DNA from: Streptococcus lutetiensis
GTDB taxonomy: Bacteria; Bacillota; Bacilli; Lactobacillales; Streptococcaceae
Reading direction: 5' to 3'
Assembly (NCBI RefSeq): GCF_900475675.1
Contig: NZ_LS483403.1
Location: 558,001-622,000, forward strand
Length of the DNA stretch: 64,000 nucleotides
How positions within the stretch are numbered: position 1 is the first letter of the stretch; every line of letters starts with the position of its first letter. This document shows, piece after piece, positions 42,965 to 57,459 of the stretch. The translations under genes and the position numbers were made by a program. The notes under the pieces were generated by a model. That model was not told the origin of the DNA. It did not search any database and was given only the letters and a program-made list of their open reading frames with translations.

Positions 42965-43474
42965 ATGGAAAAATTCACTATGCGTGATTTTGTTCGAGTT
43001 GCCCTTGTTGCAGCACTTTATGTTGTTTTAACAATCACACCGCCTCTAAATGCGATTTCTTACGGTGCTTATCAGTTCCGAGTGTCAGAAATGTTAGTAT
43101 TTTTGGCTTTTTATAATCGTAAATATATTATCGGCTTAACAGCAGGTTGTATGATTGCTAATTTATACAGTTTTGGATTAATTGATGTCTTTGTCGGTGG
43201 CAGCCAGACTTTTGTTTTTTTGACGCTGGGTGTTATGTTGTTTGACCGCTATAAAGATCAATATCTCTTTAATGGTTTATTTAACAAAGCATTCTTTTAT
43301 TTCTCACTATTATTTGCGGCTTCAATGTTTACCATTGCCACCGAGTTACATATTGTTGCCAATGCACCTTTCTTGATGACTTGGTTTACTTCAGCTGTTG
43401 GAGAGCTTGCTTCCCTTCTAATTGGCTCACTTGTCATGGATAAATTAGCGAGTCGTATTAAATTAACGCCTTAA
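42965..43474 (+). CDS. queT: QueT family queuosine-precursor transporter
   Basis: A 169-residue membrane protein with about five or six hydrophobic segments and the conserved YGAYQFRVSEMLVFLAFYNRKYIIGLT block of the QueT (COG4708) family. It is predicted to be the S component of an ECF transporter for a queuosine precursor such as preQ1. The ATG at 42965 is used because the SD AAAGGAG lies just upstream, in the riboswitch. The open frame back to 42890 is riboswitch sequence. Confidence 0.93.
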   Translation: MEKFTMRDFVRVALVAALYVVLTITPPLNAISYGAYQFRVSEMLVFLAFYNRKYIIGLTAGCMIANLYSFGLIDVFVGGSQTFVFLTLGVMLFDRYKDQYLFNGLFNKAFFYFSLLFAASMFTIATELHIVANAPFLMTWFTSAVGELASLLIGSLVMDKLASRIKLTP

Positions 43475-43481
43475 TAGACAT

Positions 43482-43510
43482 AAAGAATTTCCAAATTGGA
43501 AGTTCTTTTT
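43482..43510 (+). terminator. Terminator of queT
   Basis: AAGAATTTCC pairs with GGAAGTTCTT (one mismatch or G-T pair) and is followed by TTTTTC. Confidence 0.82.
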
Positions 43511-43545
43511 TCTATATAATATCTTCAAAAAATGATAAGTTTTAA

Positions 43546-45540
<1,995 letters not shown>

Positions 45541-45560
45541 TTTTTTTGAGGTAATATAAT

Positions 45561-46586
45561 ATGGTCAAAAAACAAAAACGAGCACGTTTAATCTATAATC
45601 CGACCTCTGGCCAGGAAATTATGAAGAAAAACGTTGCCGAAGTTCTAGATATTTTAGAAGGCTTTGGTTATGAAACTTCTGCCTTTCAAACAACACCCGA
45701 AGAAAATTCAGCTCGCAATGAAGCTGAGAGAGTCGCAAAGGCTGGGTTCGATTTAGTCATTGCTGCAGGTGGAGATGGAACGATTAATGAGGTTGTTAAC
45801 GGAATTGCTCCGCTAGAAAAACGACCAAAAATGGCAATTATTCCAACAGGTACGACAAATGACTTTGCACGTGCCCTTAAGATTCCTCGTGGAAATCCCG
45901 TTGAAGCTGCAAAAATTATTGGTAAAAACCAACTGATTCACATGGATATTGGACAAGCGTGTGAGGATACTTATTTCATTAATATCGCTGCTGCGGGTTC
46001 ATTTACAGAATTGACTTACAGTGTGCCAAGTCAGTTAAAAACCATGTTTGGTTATTTAGCTTACTTAGCTAAGGGGGTTGAACTCTTACCTGGTATTCGT
46101 ACGGTTCCAGTTCGAATTAAACATGAAAAAGGTGTCTTTGAAGGTGACGTGTCAATGATTTTTGCTGCTATTACTAATTCAGTTGGTGGCTTTGAACAAA
46201 TCGCTCCAGATGCTAAACTTGATGATGGTAAATTCACTCTGATTTTAGTAAAAACAGCTAATTTGATTGAAATTTTACGCTTGATTCGATTAGTTCTTGA
46301 TGGTGGTAAACACATCGGAGATAAGCGTATTGAGTACATCAAGACAGATTTCTTAGAAATTGAACCATTGTCAGATAAGAAAATGATGATTAATTTGGAT
46401 GGAGAATACGGTGGTGATGCTCCAATTGTGCTTCGAAATCTTAAAAATCATATCACTTTCTTTGCTAACACAGATGAAATTTCAGATGATGCCTTGGTTT
46501 GGGATCAAGAAGATTTGGCTTTAGAGGCTATTGCTCAAAAATTTGCTCATGAAGTTGAAGATTTAGATGAGTCAATAGACAAATAA
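45561..46586 (+). CDS. dagK: Diacylglycerol kinase-like lipid kinase (YegS/DagK family)
   Basis: A 341-residue protein with the DAGK catalytic signature: RLIYNPTSGQEIMKKN at the N terminus, then AAGGDGTINEVVNG, and PTGTTNDFARALKIPRGN. The family phosphorylates diacylglycerol to phosphatidic acid, recycling lipid left by lipoteichoic-acid synthesis in Gram-positives. An acidic C-terminal tail (about the last 40 residues) is rich in D and E. It starts 21 bases after ligA behind a GAGGTAA SD and ends at a terminator. Other lipid substrates are possible. Confidence 0.88.
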   Translation: MVKKQKRARLIYNPTSGQEIMKKNVAEVLDILEGFGYETSAFQTTPEENSARNEAERVAKAGFDLVIAAGGDGTINEVVNGIAPLEKRPKMAIIPTGTTNDFARALKIPRGNPVEAAKIIGKNQLIHMDIGQACEDTYFINIAAAGSFTELTYSVPSQLKTMFGYLAYLAKGVELLPGIRTVPVRIKHEKGVFEGDVSMIFAAITNSVGGFEQIAPDAKLDDGKFTLILVKTANLIEILRLIRLVLDGGKHIGDKRIEYIKTDFLEIEPLSDKKMMINLDGEYGGDAPIVLRNLKNHITFFANTDEISDDALVWDQEDLALEAIAQKFAHEVEDLDESIDK

Positions 46587-46741
46587 CTCACACTTTAAAT
46601 AGTAGAAAGTGTTTTCAAACTCATATGCAAAATTGACTATGAAAGCAGTTTCTGTACATTATGTCCAAAAATGTATTTTTCAACATCATTTGTATAGAAA
46701 ATCTACCATAAAATGTTAGTAAATAAGGCTCATAAAGCCTA

Positions 46742-46775
46742 GAGGAAAGCGGATTTGACCGTTTTCCTTTTATTA
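46742..46775 (+). terminator. Terminator after ligA-dagK
   Basis: GGAAAGCGG pairs with CCGTTTTCC and is followed by TTTTATTATT. It lies about 155 bases after the dagK stop; the preceding part holds no visible gene. Confidence 0.75.
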
Positions 46776-46807
46776 TTGCTCAAAAACTAAACAAAGGTTA
46801 AGTATAG

Positions 46808-46828
46808 TTTAGGAAAACGTTTCCTAAA
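46808..46828 (+). promoter_or_regulatory. Perfect dyad upstream of the atp promoter (cre-like)
   Basis: TTTAGGAAA (46808-46816) and TTTCCTAAA (46820-46828) are separated by ACG, a 21-base perfect inverted repeat ending 12 bases before the -35. Its core GGAAAACGTTTCCT matches about 11 of 14 cre positions, so CcpA is one candidate. Another repressor is equally possible. Confidence 0.55.
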
Positions 46829-46840
46829 ACGGTGATTTCG

Positions 46841-46869
46841 TTGACAATTCCTTAAAATAGGACTAAAAT
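46841..46869 (+). promoter_or_regulatory. Promoter of the ATP synthase operon
   Basis: TTGACA (46841-46846), a 17-base spacer and TAAAAT (46864-46869), 35 bases before the atpE start. Confidence 0.8.
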
Positions 46870-46904
46870 AACGAAGTAAAAAATTTTAAAAGGAGATTCA
46901 TATC

Positions 46905-47108
46905 ATGTTGAATTTAAAAATCTTAGCACTTGGTCTTGCCGTACTAGGAGTTAGTATTGGTGAAGGTATCCTCGTTGCCAACATTGCAAAATCTGCAGCA
47001 CGTCAACCTGAAATGTTCAGTAAATTGCAAACACTTATGTTCCTTGGAATAGCTTTCATCGAAGGTACATTCTTCGTCCTTCTTGCATGTACATTCTTCG
47101 TTGGATAA
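46905..47108 (+). CDS. atpE: F0F1 ATP synthase subunit c
   Basis: A 67-residue two-helix proteolipid. The polar loop RQPE lies at residues 33-36 and the proton-carrying E53 in GIAFIEGTFFVLL. It forms the c-ring in the membrane. The start follows AAAGGAGATT. The order atpE-atpB (c before a) is the streptococcal arrangement. In fermentative streptococci the complex mainly exports protons at ATP cost and supports acid tolerance. Confidence 0.96.
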   Translation: MLNLKILALGLAVLGVSIGEGILVANIAKSAARQPEMFSKLQTLMFLGIAFIEGTFFVLLACTFFVG

Positions 47109-47146
47109 TTCTAACTAAGAACTTTTAAAAAGAAGGAGGGATAAAG

Positions 47147-47866
47147 TTGGAAACATCTGTAAATCCAACAGCGCATGTCTTTGGTATTGAGTTTGACTTA
47201 ACCATTTTAGCGATGTCTCTCTTGACGGTGATTATTTCCTTCGGTATCATTTTTTGGGCAACTCGAAAAATGACTTTAAAACCTAAAGGAAAACAAAATT
47301 TCATTGAGTATGTCTACGAGTTCGTACAAAATACGATTAAACCTAATCTTGGAGAATACACTCCTAAGTACAGCTTGTTGATGTTCACATTCTTCTTTTT
47401 CATTCTGATTGCTAACAACCTTGGTTTGCTAGTTAAATTGGAGTCTGAAGATTATAACTTTTGGACATCTCCAACATCAACTTTCATGGTCGATTTTACT
47501 TTATCTTTAATCGTTGCGATTGTTGTCCATGTTGAAGGTGTTCGAAAGAAAGGTGTCAAAGCATATTTGAAGGGTTACTTAAGTCCTTTCCCAATGATGC
47601 TTCCAATGAACATCTTAGAGCAATTTACTAACGTTTTGTCACTTGCTCTACGTTTATTTGGTAACATTTATGCTGGTGAAGTTGTTACTGCTTTGATTGT
47701 GGGTTTTGGTACAAAAAGCTTGATTTTTGCTCCATTGGCCTTTGCCCTTAACTTGGCTTGGGTTGCTTTCTCAGTCTTTATCGGATGCATTCAAGCGTAC
47801 GTATTCACAATTTTGTCATCTAAATATATCTCAGAAGAACTTCCAGAAGATGAGGATGAATCTTAA
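47147..47866 (+). CDS. atpB: F0F1 ATP synthase subunit a
   Basis: A 239-residue membrane subunit with five to six helices forming the proton half-channels. The key arginine lies in LALRLFGNIYAGEVV near residue 180, and the C-terminal segment WVAFSVFIGCIQAYVFTILS is conserved. The start is TTG at 47147 with GAAGGAGGG eight bases upstream. The C terminus is acidic (EELPEDEDES). Confidence 0.96.
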   Translation: METSVNPTAHVFGIEFDLTILAMSLLTVIISFGIIFWATRKMTLKPKGKQNFIEYVYEFVQNTIKPNLGEYTPKYSLLMFTFFFFILIANNLGLLVKLESEDYNFWTSPTSTFMVDFTLSLIVAIVVHVEGVRKKGVKAYLKGYLSPFPMMLPMNILEQFTNVLSLALRLFGNIYAGEVVTALIVGFGTKSLIFAPLAFALNLAWVAFSVFIGCIQAYVFTILSSKYISEELPEDEDES

Positions 47867-47880
47867 GAAAGGAATAATCA

Positions 47881-48378
47881 ATGGAAATACTAATCAATAG
47901 TACAAGTATTGGTAATATTATTATTACTGCTGGCTCAGTGATCCTTTTGTTGGTTCTCATCAAACTTTTTGCTTGGGAACAATTGACAGGGGTCTTTACC
48001 GCTCGTGAAGAAAAAATTGCTAATGATATTGATGGTGCAGAAGCAGCACGTAAAGAAGCAGAAGCTCTTGCTGCTAAACGTCAAGAAGAGTTAGCTGGCG
48101 CTCGTACTGAGGCCGCTCAAATTATTGATGATGCCAAAGAAACTGGTAAAAATCAAGAGATTAAAATCGTCGCTGAAGCACACGAAGAAGCTAGTCGCTT
48201 GAAAGCTAAAGCTAATCAAGATATCGAACAAAGTAAAGCAGAAGCTCTTTCAAGTGTTAAAGGTGATGTCGCTGATTTGACTGTCCTTTTGGCAGAAAAA
48301 ATCATGACAGCTAATCTTGACAAAGAAGCTCAAAGTAATCTCATTGATAGCTATCTTGACAAGCTAGGAGATGCCTAA
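47881..48378 (+). CDS. atpF: F0F1 ATP synthase subunit b
   Basis: The 165-residue peripheral stalk subunit. It has one N-terminal membrane helix (about residues 10-30, [18 protein letters not shown]) and then a long alanine- and glutamate-rich amphipathic helix (about 35-150). It anchors F1 to subunit a. The start lies 14 bases after atpB behind AAGAAAGGA. Its stop overlaps the atpH start (TAATG). Confidence 0.96.
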   Translation: MEILINSTSIGNIIITAGSVILLLVLIKLFAWEQLTGVFTAREEKIANDIDGAEAARKEAEALAAKRQEELAGARTEAAQIIDDAKETGKNQEIKIVAEAHEEASRLKAKANQDIEQSKAEALSSVKGDVADLTVLLAEKIMTANLDKEAQSNLIDSYLDKLGDA

Positions 48379-48914
48379 TGGATAAAAAGACACAAGCTCT
48401 TGTTGAGCAATATGCGAAAAGTCTCGTAGAAATTGCTATTGAAAAAGACAGTTTAGCTGAACTCCAATCAGAAACAGAAGCTTTGTTGTCTGTTTTTGAA
48501 GAGACAAACTTAGCTGACTTCTTGTCAAGTTTAGTCGTTTCACGTGATGAAAAAGTAAAACTTGTTAGGTTGCTTCAAGAGTCTAGTTCAGTTTACATGA
48601 ACAATTTTCTTGAGGTAATTTTACAAAACGAACGAGAAGCGTTCTTGAAAGCCATCTTAGAAGGTGTTCAAAAAGATTTTGTTATCGCAACAAATCAACA
48701 CGATATCGTTGTAACAACAGCGGTAGCTTTAACTGATGAACAAAAAGAACGTATCCTAGCTTTAGTTGCTGAAAAATTCGGTGTTAAAGCTGGAAAACTC
48801 GTTGAAGACATTGACGAATCAATCCTTGGTGGATTTGTTATCAATGTTAACAATAAAGTAATTGACACAAGTATTCGTCGTCAATTGCAAGAATTTAAAA
48901 TGAATTTGAAATAG
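48378..48914 (+). CDS. atpH: F0F1 ATP synthase subunit delta
   Basis: The 178-residue delta subunit, which links the top of F1 to the b dimer. The N-terminal helical bundle begins ALVEQYAKSLVEIA. The C-terminal DESILGGFVINVNNKVIDTSIRRQL signature is diagnostic of the OSCP/delta family. The one-base overlap with atpF implies translational coupling. Confidence 0.96.
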   Translation: MDKKTQALVEQYAKSLVEIAIEKDSLAELQSETEALLSVFEETNLADFLSSLVVSRDEKVKLVRLLQESSSVYMNNFLEVILQNEREAFLKAILEGVQKDFVIATNQHDIVVTTAVALTDEQKERILALVAEKFGVKAGKLVEDIDESILGGFVINVNNKVIDTSIRRQLQEFKMNLK

Positions 48915-48926
48915 AAAGTGGTGTGA

Positions 48927-50435
<1,509 letters not shown>

Positions 50436-50449
50436 GAGGGAGGTAGCAT

Positions 50450-51325
50450 ATGGCAGGCTCTCTTAGTGAAATCAAAGGGAAAATTATTTCAACTCAGAAA
50501 ACAAGTCATATCACTGGTGCCATGCAAATGGTATCAGCTGCAAAATTGACCAAATCTGAGCAAGCAGCAAAAGATTTTCAAGTTTACGCTTCAAAAATTC
50601 GTCAAATCACTACTGACTTATTGAAATCAGAACTAGTTAATGGTTCAAAAAATCCAATGCTAGCCGCTCGTCCGGTTAAAAAGACTGGTTACATTGTTAT
50701 CACGTCTGACAAAGGACTTGTTGGCGGATATAACTCAAAAATCTTGAAAGCAATGATGGATCTTATTGAGGAATATCACCAAGATGGTAACTATGCTATT
50801 ATTGCCATCGGTGGTATTGGTGCTGATTTCTTTAAAGCTCGTGGAATGAACGTTGTCTTTGAATTGCGTGGTTTGGAAGATCAGCCATCATTTGAACAAG
50901 TTGGAAATATCATCGCAAAATCTGTTGAGATGTATAAAAACGAATTGTTCGATGAATTATATGTATGTTACAATCACCATGTGAACAGCTTGACTAGTCA
51001 AGTTCGTGTGCAACAAATGCTTCCAATTGCTGAATTGGATGCTGATGAAGCAGCAGAAGAAGGTGTCAGTGGTTTTGAATTAGAACCAAATCGTGAAATG
51101 ATTTTGGAACAACTCTTACCACAATATACTGAAAGCCTTATTTATGGTGCCATTGTTGATGCTAAAACTGCTGAACATGCCGCTGGTATGACAGCTATGC
51201 AAACAGCAACTGATAATGCCAAAAACGTTATTAATGATTTGACAATTCAGTACAACCGTGCTCGTCAAGCTGCTATTACACAAGAAATCACAGAAATTGT
51301 AGCAGGTGCTAACGCACTAGAATAA
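50450..51325 (+). CDS. atpG: F0F1 ATP synthase subunit gamma
   Basis: The 291-residue central rotor shaft. The N-terminal coiled-coil helix starts [22 protein letters not shown] and the C-terminal helix ends [26 protein letters not shown]. The middle Rossmann-like domain includes [13 protein letters not shown]. The start follows GAGGGAGG by six bases. Confidence 0.96.
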   Translation: MAGSLSEIKGKIISTQKTSHITGAMQMVSAAKLTKSEQAAKDFQVYASKIRQITTDLLKSELVNGSKNPMLAARPVKKTGYIVITSDKGLVGGYNSKILKAMMDLIEEYHQDGNYAIIAIGGIGADFFKARGMNVVFELRGLEDQPSFEQVGNIIAKSVEMYKNELFDELYVCYNHHVNSLTSQVRVQQMLPIAELDADEAAEEGVSGFELEPNREMILEQLLPQYTESLIYGAIVDAKTAEHAAGMTAMQTATDNAKNVINDLTIQYNRARQAAITQEITEIVAGANALE

Positions 51326-51380
51326 AATGTGAGTGCGTTTTAGCCTCATAAAAAAGGGAACGACTCCCTAAAAAATCTAA

Positions 51381-52799
<1,419 letters not shown>

Positions 52800-52811
52800 T
52801 GAGGTGATACC

Positions 52812-53228
52812 ATGACATTTATGACTGTTCAGGTAGTAACACCAGATGGTATTCGCTATGATCACCATGCTAATTTTATTTCAGTAAAAACACCGGATGG
52901 TGAGATGGGGATTTTGCCAGAACACATTAACCTCATTGCTCCGCTAACAGTTCACGAGATGAAAATTCATCGTACAGATGATCCTAATCACGTGGATTGG
53001 GTAGCTATCAACGGTGGTATTATTGAGATTAAAGATAATCTTGTGACAATTGTTGCAGATTCTGCAGAACGTGAACGCGACATCGATGTTAGCCGTGCTG
53101 AACGCGCTAAGATTCGTGCTGAGCGTAAATTGGAACAAGCTCAAAGTACTCACGATAACGACGAAGTACGTCGTGCACAAGTTGCTCTTCGCCGTGCTTT
53201 GAACCGTATCAGTGTTGGTAATAAATAA
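52812..53228 (+). CDS. atpC: F0F1 ATP synthase subunit epsilon
   Basis: The 138-residue rotor and regulatory subunit. The N-terminal beta sandwich has [10 protein letters not shown] and [17 protein letters not shown]. The C-terminal two helices (about residues 88-135) are rich in arginine and can extend to inhibit hydrolysis in relatives. It ends the operon with a strong terminator 4-35 bases downstream. Confidence 0.96.
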   Translation: MTFMTVQVVTPDGIRYDHHANFISVKTPDGEMGILPEHINLIAPLTVHEMKIHRTDDPNHVDWVAINGGIIEIKDNLVTIVADSAERERDIDVSRAERAKIRAERKLEQAQSTHDNDEVRRAQVALRRALNRISVGNK

Positions 53229-53231
53229 AAG

Positions 53232-53263
53232 AAAAGGTCTGAGAATTTATCTCAGACTTTTTT
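53232..53263 (+). terminator. Terminator of the atp operon
   Basis: AAGGTCTGAGA pairs with TCTCAGACTT around a five-base loop and is followed by TTTT. Confidence 0.92.
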
Positions 53264-53356
53264 GTTTTTTATTATTTTTTGATGTTTTTTTCATGAAGAA
53301 AGCTCACACTTGTGAAGTTTTTTGTTGTCAAAAATGAAATCTGATATAATAGTCCT

Positions 53357-53593
53357 ATGGAAATTTTAAATAGTTCAGTGACTTTGATTAGTCACCTTGT
53401 TTTTATTGCAATGACCCATCAAATTCTTCGAAATTTATTTGATTGGTCAAAATTGATTAAGAATACGCCTGAGAATATTGGTCGTCTTAAAGTGTTTATT
53501 CTTTTGGTTAGTATTGCACTTGGTTATATGGTAAGTCACTTTATTTTGGAAATCATTATAGTCAGCCAGACTTTCTTCTTTGGCTTTCAATAA
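53357..53593 (+). CDS. DUF1146 family small membrane protein
   Basis: A 78-residue protein with two hydrophobic segments (about residues 8-24 and 45-73) joined by a polar loop LFDWSKLIKNTPENIGRLK. It fits the DUF1146 family found after atp operons in Firmicutes; the function is unknown. An extended -10 (TATAAT at 53345-53350, preceded by TGA) lies six bases before the ATG, and there is no SD. The transcript may be leaderless and may run on into murA. Confidence 0.8.
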   Translation: MEILNSSVTLISHLVFIAMTHQILRNLFDWSKLIKNTPENIGRLKVFILLVSIALGYMVSHFILEIIIVSQTFFFGFQ

Positions 53594-53654
53594 AAGCAAT
53601 AATCGCTAAACTATGATATAATTTTGATATTATAATATAAGAATGGAGTTCATT

Positions 53655-54929
53655 TTGGATAAAATTATTATTGAAGGCGGTAATACACGCCTAGAAGGAG
53701 AAGTAATCATTGAAGGAGCAAAGAATGCGGTTCTTCCTCTTCTTGCAGCGACAATTTTACCGAAGGAAGGAAAGACAGTTTTAACAAATGTCCCAATCCT
53801 TTCAGATGTCTTTACGATGAATAATGTTGTCCGTGGTTTAGATATTCAAGTTAATTTTGATGAAGCAAAGAACACCATTGAAGTGGATGCTTCAGGAGAT
53901 ATTTTGGATATCGCCCCATATGAATATGTTAGCAAAATGCGTGCTTCAATCGTTGTTTTAGGACCAATTTTAGCGCGTAAAGGTCATGCAAAAGTATCAA
54001 TGCCTGGTGGCTGCACGATTGGTAGTCGTCCAATTGACCTTCACCTTAAAGGTTTGGAAGCTATGGGGGCAAAAATCACACAAGCTGGTGGTGATATCAC
54101 AGCGACTGTTGATGGGAAACTTAAAGGGACAACAATTTACATGGATTTCCCATCAGTTGGTGCAACACAAAACTTGATGATGGCAGCAACTTTGGCAGAA
54201 GGTGTGACTGTTATTGAAAATGTTGCACGTGAGCCGGAAATCGTTGATTTAGCGATGCTACTTAATAAAATGGGTGCTATCGTTAAAGGTGCTGGTACAG
54301 AGACTTTGACGATTACTGGTGTCGATAGTCTTCATGGTGCTGAACATGATGTGGTTCAAGATCGTATTGAAGCTGGAACTTTCATGGTAGCGACAGCTAT
54401 GACATCGGGTAATGTTCTTGTTAAGGATGCTATCTGGGAACACAATCGTCCTTTGATTTCAAAATTGATTGAGATGGGTGTGACCGTTATTGATGAACCT
54501 GAAGGGATTCGTGTTATTGCTGATACAGCAAAATTGAAACCTGTAACGGTTAAAACTCTTCCTCACCCAGGTTTCCCAACTGATATGCAAGCGCAATTTA
54601 CAGCTTTGATGGCAGTTGTCAATGGCGAATCAACAATGATTGAAACGGTCTTTGAGAATCGTTTCCAACATTTGGAAGAAATGCGCCGTATGGGCTTGCA
54701 GTCAGAAATCATGCGCGATACAGCTATGATTCATGGTGGGCTAGAGCTTCAAGGTGCTCCAGTTATGTCAACTGACCTTCGTGCTAGTGCAGCCCTTATT
54801 TTGACTGGGATGGTGGCAAAAGGAACAACAACAGTTGGTCGCTTGAATCATCTTGACCGTGGATATTACAAATTCCATGAAAAATTGGCTAAACTCGGTG
54901 CAAATATTAAACGTATAAGTGAGGCTTAA
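53655..54929 (+). CDS. murA: UDP-N-acetylglucosamine 1-carboxyvinyltransferase (MurA-type paralog)
   Basis: A 424-residue second enolpyruvyl transferase, with C120 in [19 protein letters not shown] and the MurA/MurAA-type [19 protein letters not shown]. The start is placed at the TTG at 53655 (MDKIIIEGG), because family members begin MDKI and because the ATG at 53643 is fused to the GGAG SD. Its neighbours epuA and endA follow as in other streptococci. It performs the same committed step as the paralog at 37329-38588, so the organism has two fosfomycin targets. Confidence 0.92.
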   Translation: MDKIIIEGGNTRLEGEVIIEGAKNAVLPLLAATILPKEGKTVLTNVPILSDVFTMNNVVRGLDIQVNFDEAKNTIEVDASGDILDIAPYEYVSKMRASIVVLGPILARKGHAKVSMPGGCTIGSRPIDLHLKGLEAMGAKITQAGGDITATVDGKLKGTTIYMDFPSVGATQNLMMAATLAEGVTVIENVAREPEIVDLAMLLNKMGAIVKGAGTETLTITGVDSLHGAEHDVVQDRIEAGTFMVATAMTSGNVLVKDAIWEHNRPLISKLIEMGVTVIDEPEGIRVIADTAKLKPVTVKTLPHPGFPTDMQAQFTALMAVVNGESTMIETVFENRFQHLEEMRRMGLQSEIMRDTAMIHGGLELQGAPVMSTDLRASAALILTGMVAKGTTTVGRLNHLDRGYYKFHEKLAKLGANIKRISEA

Positions 54930-54932
54930 AAA

Positions 54933-55121
54933 ATGACAAGTGGCTGGAAGTACGTAGCAAAACAGTTAGGACTAGTTCTAGTGGTTGCTCTTTTGGCTTG
55001 TTTATTTTTAGCAGTTGGATTGATGATTGGATATGCCGTCATTGGTGATGGTAAAAATCCATTCTCAATTTTATCGATTGATAAATGGCAAGCAATTATT
55101 GGTAAATTTACAGGTCAATAA
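54933..55121 (+). CDS. epuA: EpuA family small membrane protein
   Basis: A 62-residue protein with one strong hydrophobic helix (about residues 12-37, GLVLVVALLACLFLAVGLMIGYAV) and a short conserved tail, NPFSILSIDKWQAIIGKF. This is the EpuA family (sometimes annotated as an RNA polymerase beta-associated protein), found between murA and endA in streptococci. It starts three bases after murA, so it is in the same transcript. Its molecular role is unclear. Confidence 0.85.
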   Translation: MTSGWKYVAKQLGLVLVVALLACLFLAVGLMIGYAVIGDGKNPFSILSIDKWQAIIGKFTGQ

Positions 55122-55158
55122 GCTATTTGTATTTTAGAGCAGCTTGACGAAAATGTAG

Positions 55159-55211
55159 AAGTGGGATAATCGACTTTATGGTTTTGATAAAGCACGATGT
55201 TCCACTTTTTT
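55159..55211 (+). terminator. Long imperfect hairpin with U-run between epuA and endA
   Basis: AAGTGG pairs with CCACTT, ATCG with CGAT and CTTTAT with ATAAAG in one nested stem, followed by TTTTTT. It ends 15 bases before the endA start and may terminate murA-epuA or attenuate endA. Confidence 0.6.
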
Positions 55212-55225
55212 AGTGAAAGGATTTT

Positions 55226-56092
55226 ATGGTAAAGAAATCAAAACTGTCTAAACAGGCAAAATCATTTATTTTTTTATTAGTTTTATTGCTTAGTATTGGT
55301 GCGGGTTGGCTGACAACATCAGATTCAAGTAATCCTGTTAATCAAGTTATTTCCTTGATTACGGGAGAATCATCTGTAAAGATTGTGTCAAATCAGTCAT
55401 CTGCTAATCAAGCAACGCCAAGTCAAGAATTGGCAGATTCAGTCTTAACAGACAGCGTTAAAGCTCAGCTTGGTTCAAACTTAGAATGGAACGGCGCGGG
55501 AGCTTATTTGGTTAACGGAAATAAAACCGATTTGAATGCAAGAGTAGCCAGCAAACCTTATGCCAATAACAAAACAAAAATTGTGCAAGGTCAGACTGTT
55601 CCAACGGTCGCAAATGCTTTGTTGAGTAAGTTGACACGTCAATACAGAAGCCGTGAGGAAACTGGAAATGGGTCAACCTCTTGGACGCCAGCTGGCTGGC
55701 ATCAAGCCCAAAATATCTCTGGAAGATATAGTCATGCTGTTGACCGTGGGCATTTGCTTGGCTATGCTTTAGTCGGCGGCTTAAAAGGCTTTGATGCTTC
55801 AACAAGCAATCCTGAAAATGTAGCCACTCAGACAGCTTGGGCAAATGAAGCTAGTTCAGAAGACTCAACGGGTCAGAATTACTACGAAGGTCAGGTCAGA
55901 AGAGCACTTGATCAGAATAAACGTGTTCGTTACCGAGTGACTTTGATTTATGATGGCGATAATATTCTTGCTAGCGGGACACATTTGGAAGCAAAATCAT
56001 CTGACGGTAGTTTAGAGTTTAATGTTTTCATTCCAAATGTCCAAAGTGGTTTAAGCTTTGATTATTATTCAGGTCAGGTTAGTGTGAATTAA
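55226..56092 (+). CDS. endA: Membrane-anchored DNA/RNA non-specific endonuclease
   Basis: A 288-residue beta-beta-alpha metal nuclease with an N-terminal membrane anchor (about residues 12-30, [17 protein letters not shown]). The catalytic motif DRGH is at residues 173-176 in [16 protein letters not shown], and the metal-binding asparagine lies in [16 protein letters not shown]. It resembles streptococcal EndA, which degrades one strand of incoming DNA in competence or acts on extracellular DNA. The start follows TGAAAGGATT. It follows murA-epuA as in pneumococcus. Confidence 0.92.
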   Translation: MVKKSKLSKQAKSFIFLLVLLLSIGAGWLTTSDSSNPVNQVISLITGESSVKIVSNQSSANQATPSQELADSVLTDSVKAQLGSNLEWNGAGAYLVNGNKTDLNARVASKPYANNKTKIVQGQTVPTVANALLSKLTRQYRSREETGNGSTSWTPAGWHQAQNISGRYSHAVDRGHLLGYALVGGLKGFDASTSNPENVATQTAWANEASSEDSTGQNYYEGQVRRALDQNKRVRYRVTLIYDGDNILASGTHLEAKSSDGSLEFNVFIPNVQSGLSFDYYSGQVSVN

Positions 56093-56108
56093 GCCGCTAT
56101 ATTCAACC

Positions 56109-56137
56109 TTGTCAAATGGCAAAAAATTTGCTAGAAT
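56109..56137 (+). promoter_or_regulatory. Promoter of pheS-GNAT-pheT
   Basis: TTGTCA (56109-56114), a 17-base spacer and TAGAAT (56132-56137), just upstream of the T-box leader. Confidence 0.72.
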
Positions 56138-56154
56138 GGGGTGTAAATTGAATA

Positions 56155-56346
56155 GTGTCTTATGAGAATAGTAACCTTATGGCAGTTTAACAGGGAATGG
56201 AAGTCGTGACTGGAAGCTTCCTAGATGAAAGTTTGGCGAATTCACTCATGTTAAAGACGATGAATTAAGGTCTGCTAGTCAGATAAAAAACGGATGGTAC
56301 CGCGTGTCAACGCTCCGCTATTGGAGTGTGGCACGCTTTTTTCGTT
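56155..56346 (+). ncRNA. T-box leader, phenylalanine-specific
   Basis: Stem I is closed by ATGAG (56162-56166) with CTCAT (56245-56249). Its specifier loop has GAA-TTC-A, placing the Phe codon TTC at 56241-56243. The T-box sequence GGATGGTACCGCG carries the TGGT bulge (56295-56298) that pairs with an uncharged tRNA ending ACCA. The competing terminator pairs GCGTG (56302-56306) with CACGC (56332-56336), with an inner CTCC/GGAG stem, and runs into TTTTTTC. Uncharged tRNA-Phe should allow read-through into pheS. Confidence 0.94.
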
Positions 56347-56383
56347 TAAAAACATTAGGGGTTGCCCCAAGGAAGGAATTTTA

Positions 56384-57427
56384 ATGGATTTACAAGCGCA
56401 GTTAGAAGAATTAAAATCATCTACGCAAGCTAAATTGGCTGAAATGCGTGGAAACAATGCAAAAGAACTTCAAGAATTACGTGTGCAAGTTCTTGGTAAA
56501 AAAGGATCATTGACAGAATTATTGAAAGGTTTGAAAGATCTTTCTAAAGAAATGCGTCCAGTTGTCGGAAAACAAGTTAATGAAGTACGTGACGTTTTGA
56601 CAAAAGCTTTTGAAGAACAAGCTAAAATCGTTGAAGCTGCTAAAATCAAAGCACAATTGGAATCAGAAAGCTTGGATGTGACTCTTCCAGGACGTCAAGT
56701 TAACCTTGGTAACCGTCATGTCTTGACGCAAATAAGTGAAGAAATCGAAGATATTTTCCTTGGTATGGGATTCCAAGTTGTTGATGGATATGAAGTTGAA
56801 TCAGATTACTACAACTTTGAACGTATGAACTTGCCAAAAGATCACCCAGCTCGTGACATGCAAGATACTTTCTACATCACTGAAGAAATCTTGCTTCGTA
56901 CTCACACAAGTCCTGTGCAAGCTCGTACACTTGATAAACACGACTTTTCTAAAGGTCCATTGAAAATGATCTCACCAGGACGTGTGTTCCGTCGTGATAC
57001 AGATGATGCGACACACAGCCACCAATTCCACCAAATCGAAGGTCTTGTTGTTGGTGAAAACATTTCTATGGGTGATCTTAAAGGAACTCTTGAAATGATT
57101 ATCAAGAAAATGTTTGGTGAAGATCGTAAAATCCGTCTTCGTCCTTCATACTTCCCATTCACTGAACCATCAGTAGAAGTTGACGTCTCATGCTTCAAAT
57201 GTGGTGGTAAAGGTTGTAACGTATGTAAGAAAACTGGTTGGATTGAAATCCTTGGTGCTGGTATGGTACACCCTCGTGTTCTTGAAATGTCTGGTGTAGA
57301 CTCAGAAAAATATTCTGGATTTGCTTTTGGTCTTGGTCAAGAACGTATTGCGATGCTTCGTTACGGTATCAATGATATTCGTGGTTTCTATCAAGGCGAT
57401 GTCCGTTTCTCAGATCAATTTAAATAA
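56384..57427 (+). CDS. pheS: Phenylalanyl-tRNA synthetase alpha subunit
   Basis: A 347-residue class II synthetase subunit. The N-terminal coiled coil (about residues 1-90) is followed by motif 1 around [24 protein letters not shown], motif 2 [26 protein letters not shown] and motif 3 [17 protein letters not shown] cysteine cluster, [17 protein letters not shown], sits before motif 3, as in many Gram-positive PheS. The start at 56384 follows AAGGAAGGAA; the open frame back to 56294 overlaps the T-box. Confidence 0.97.
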   Translation: MDLQAQLEELKSSTQAKLAEMRGNNAKELQELRVQVLGKKGSLTELLKGLKDLSKEMRPVVGKQVNEVRDVLTKAFEEQAKIVEAAKIKAQLESESLDVTLPGRQVNLGNRHVLTQISEEIEDIFLGMGFQVVDGYEVESDYYNFERMNLPKDHPARDMQDTFYITEEILLRTHTSPVQARTLDKHDFSKGPLKMISPGRVFRRDTDDATHSHQFHQIEGLVVGENISMGDLKGTLEMIIKKMFGEDRKIRLRPSYFPFTEPSVEVDVSCFKCGGKGCNVCKKTGWIEILGAGMVHPRVLEMSGVDSEKYSGFAFGLGQERIAMLRYGINDIRGFYQGDVRFSDQFK

Positions 57428-57459
57428 TTGATTAGCAAGAAAAAGAATTGGAGGTCATC

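Noticed and set aside
56294..56383. N-terminal extension of PheS
   Set aside because: It overlaps the T-box antiterminator and terminator. The family start and SD are at 56384.
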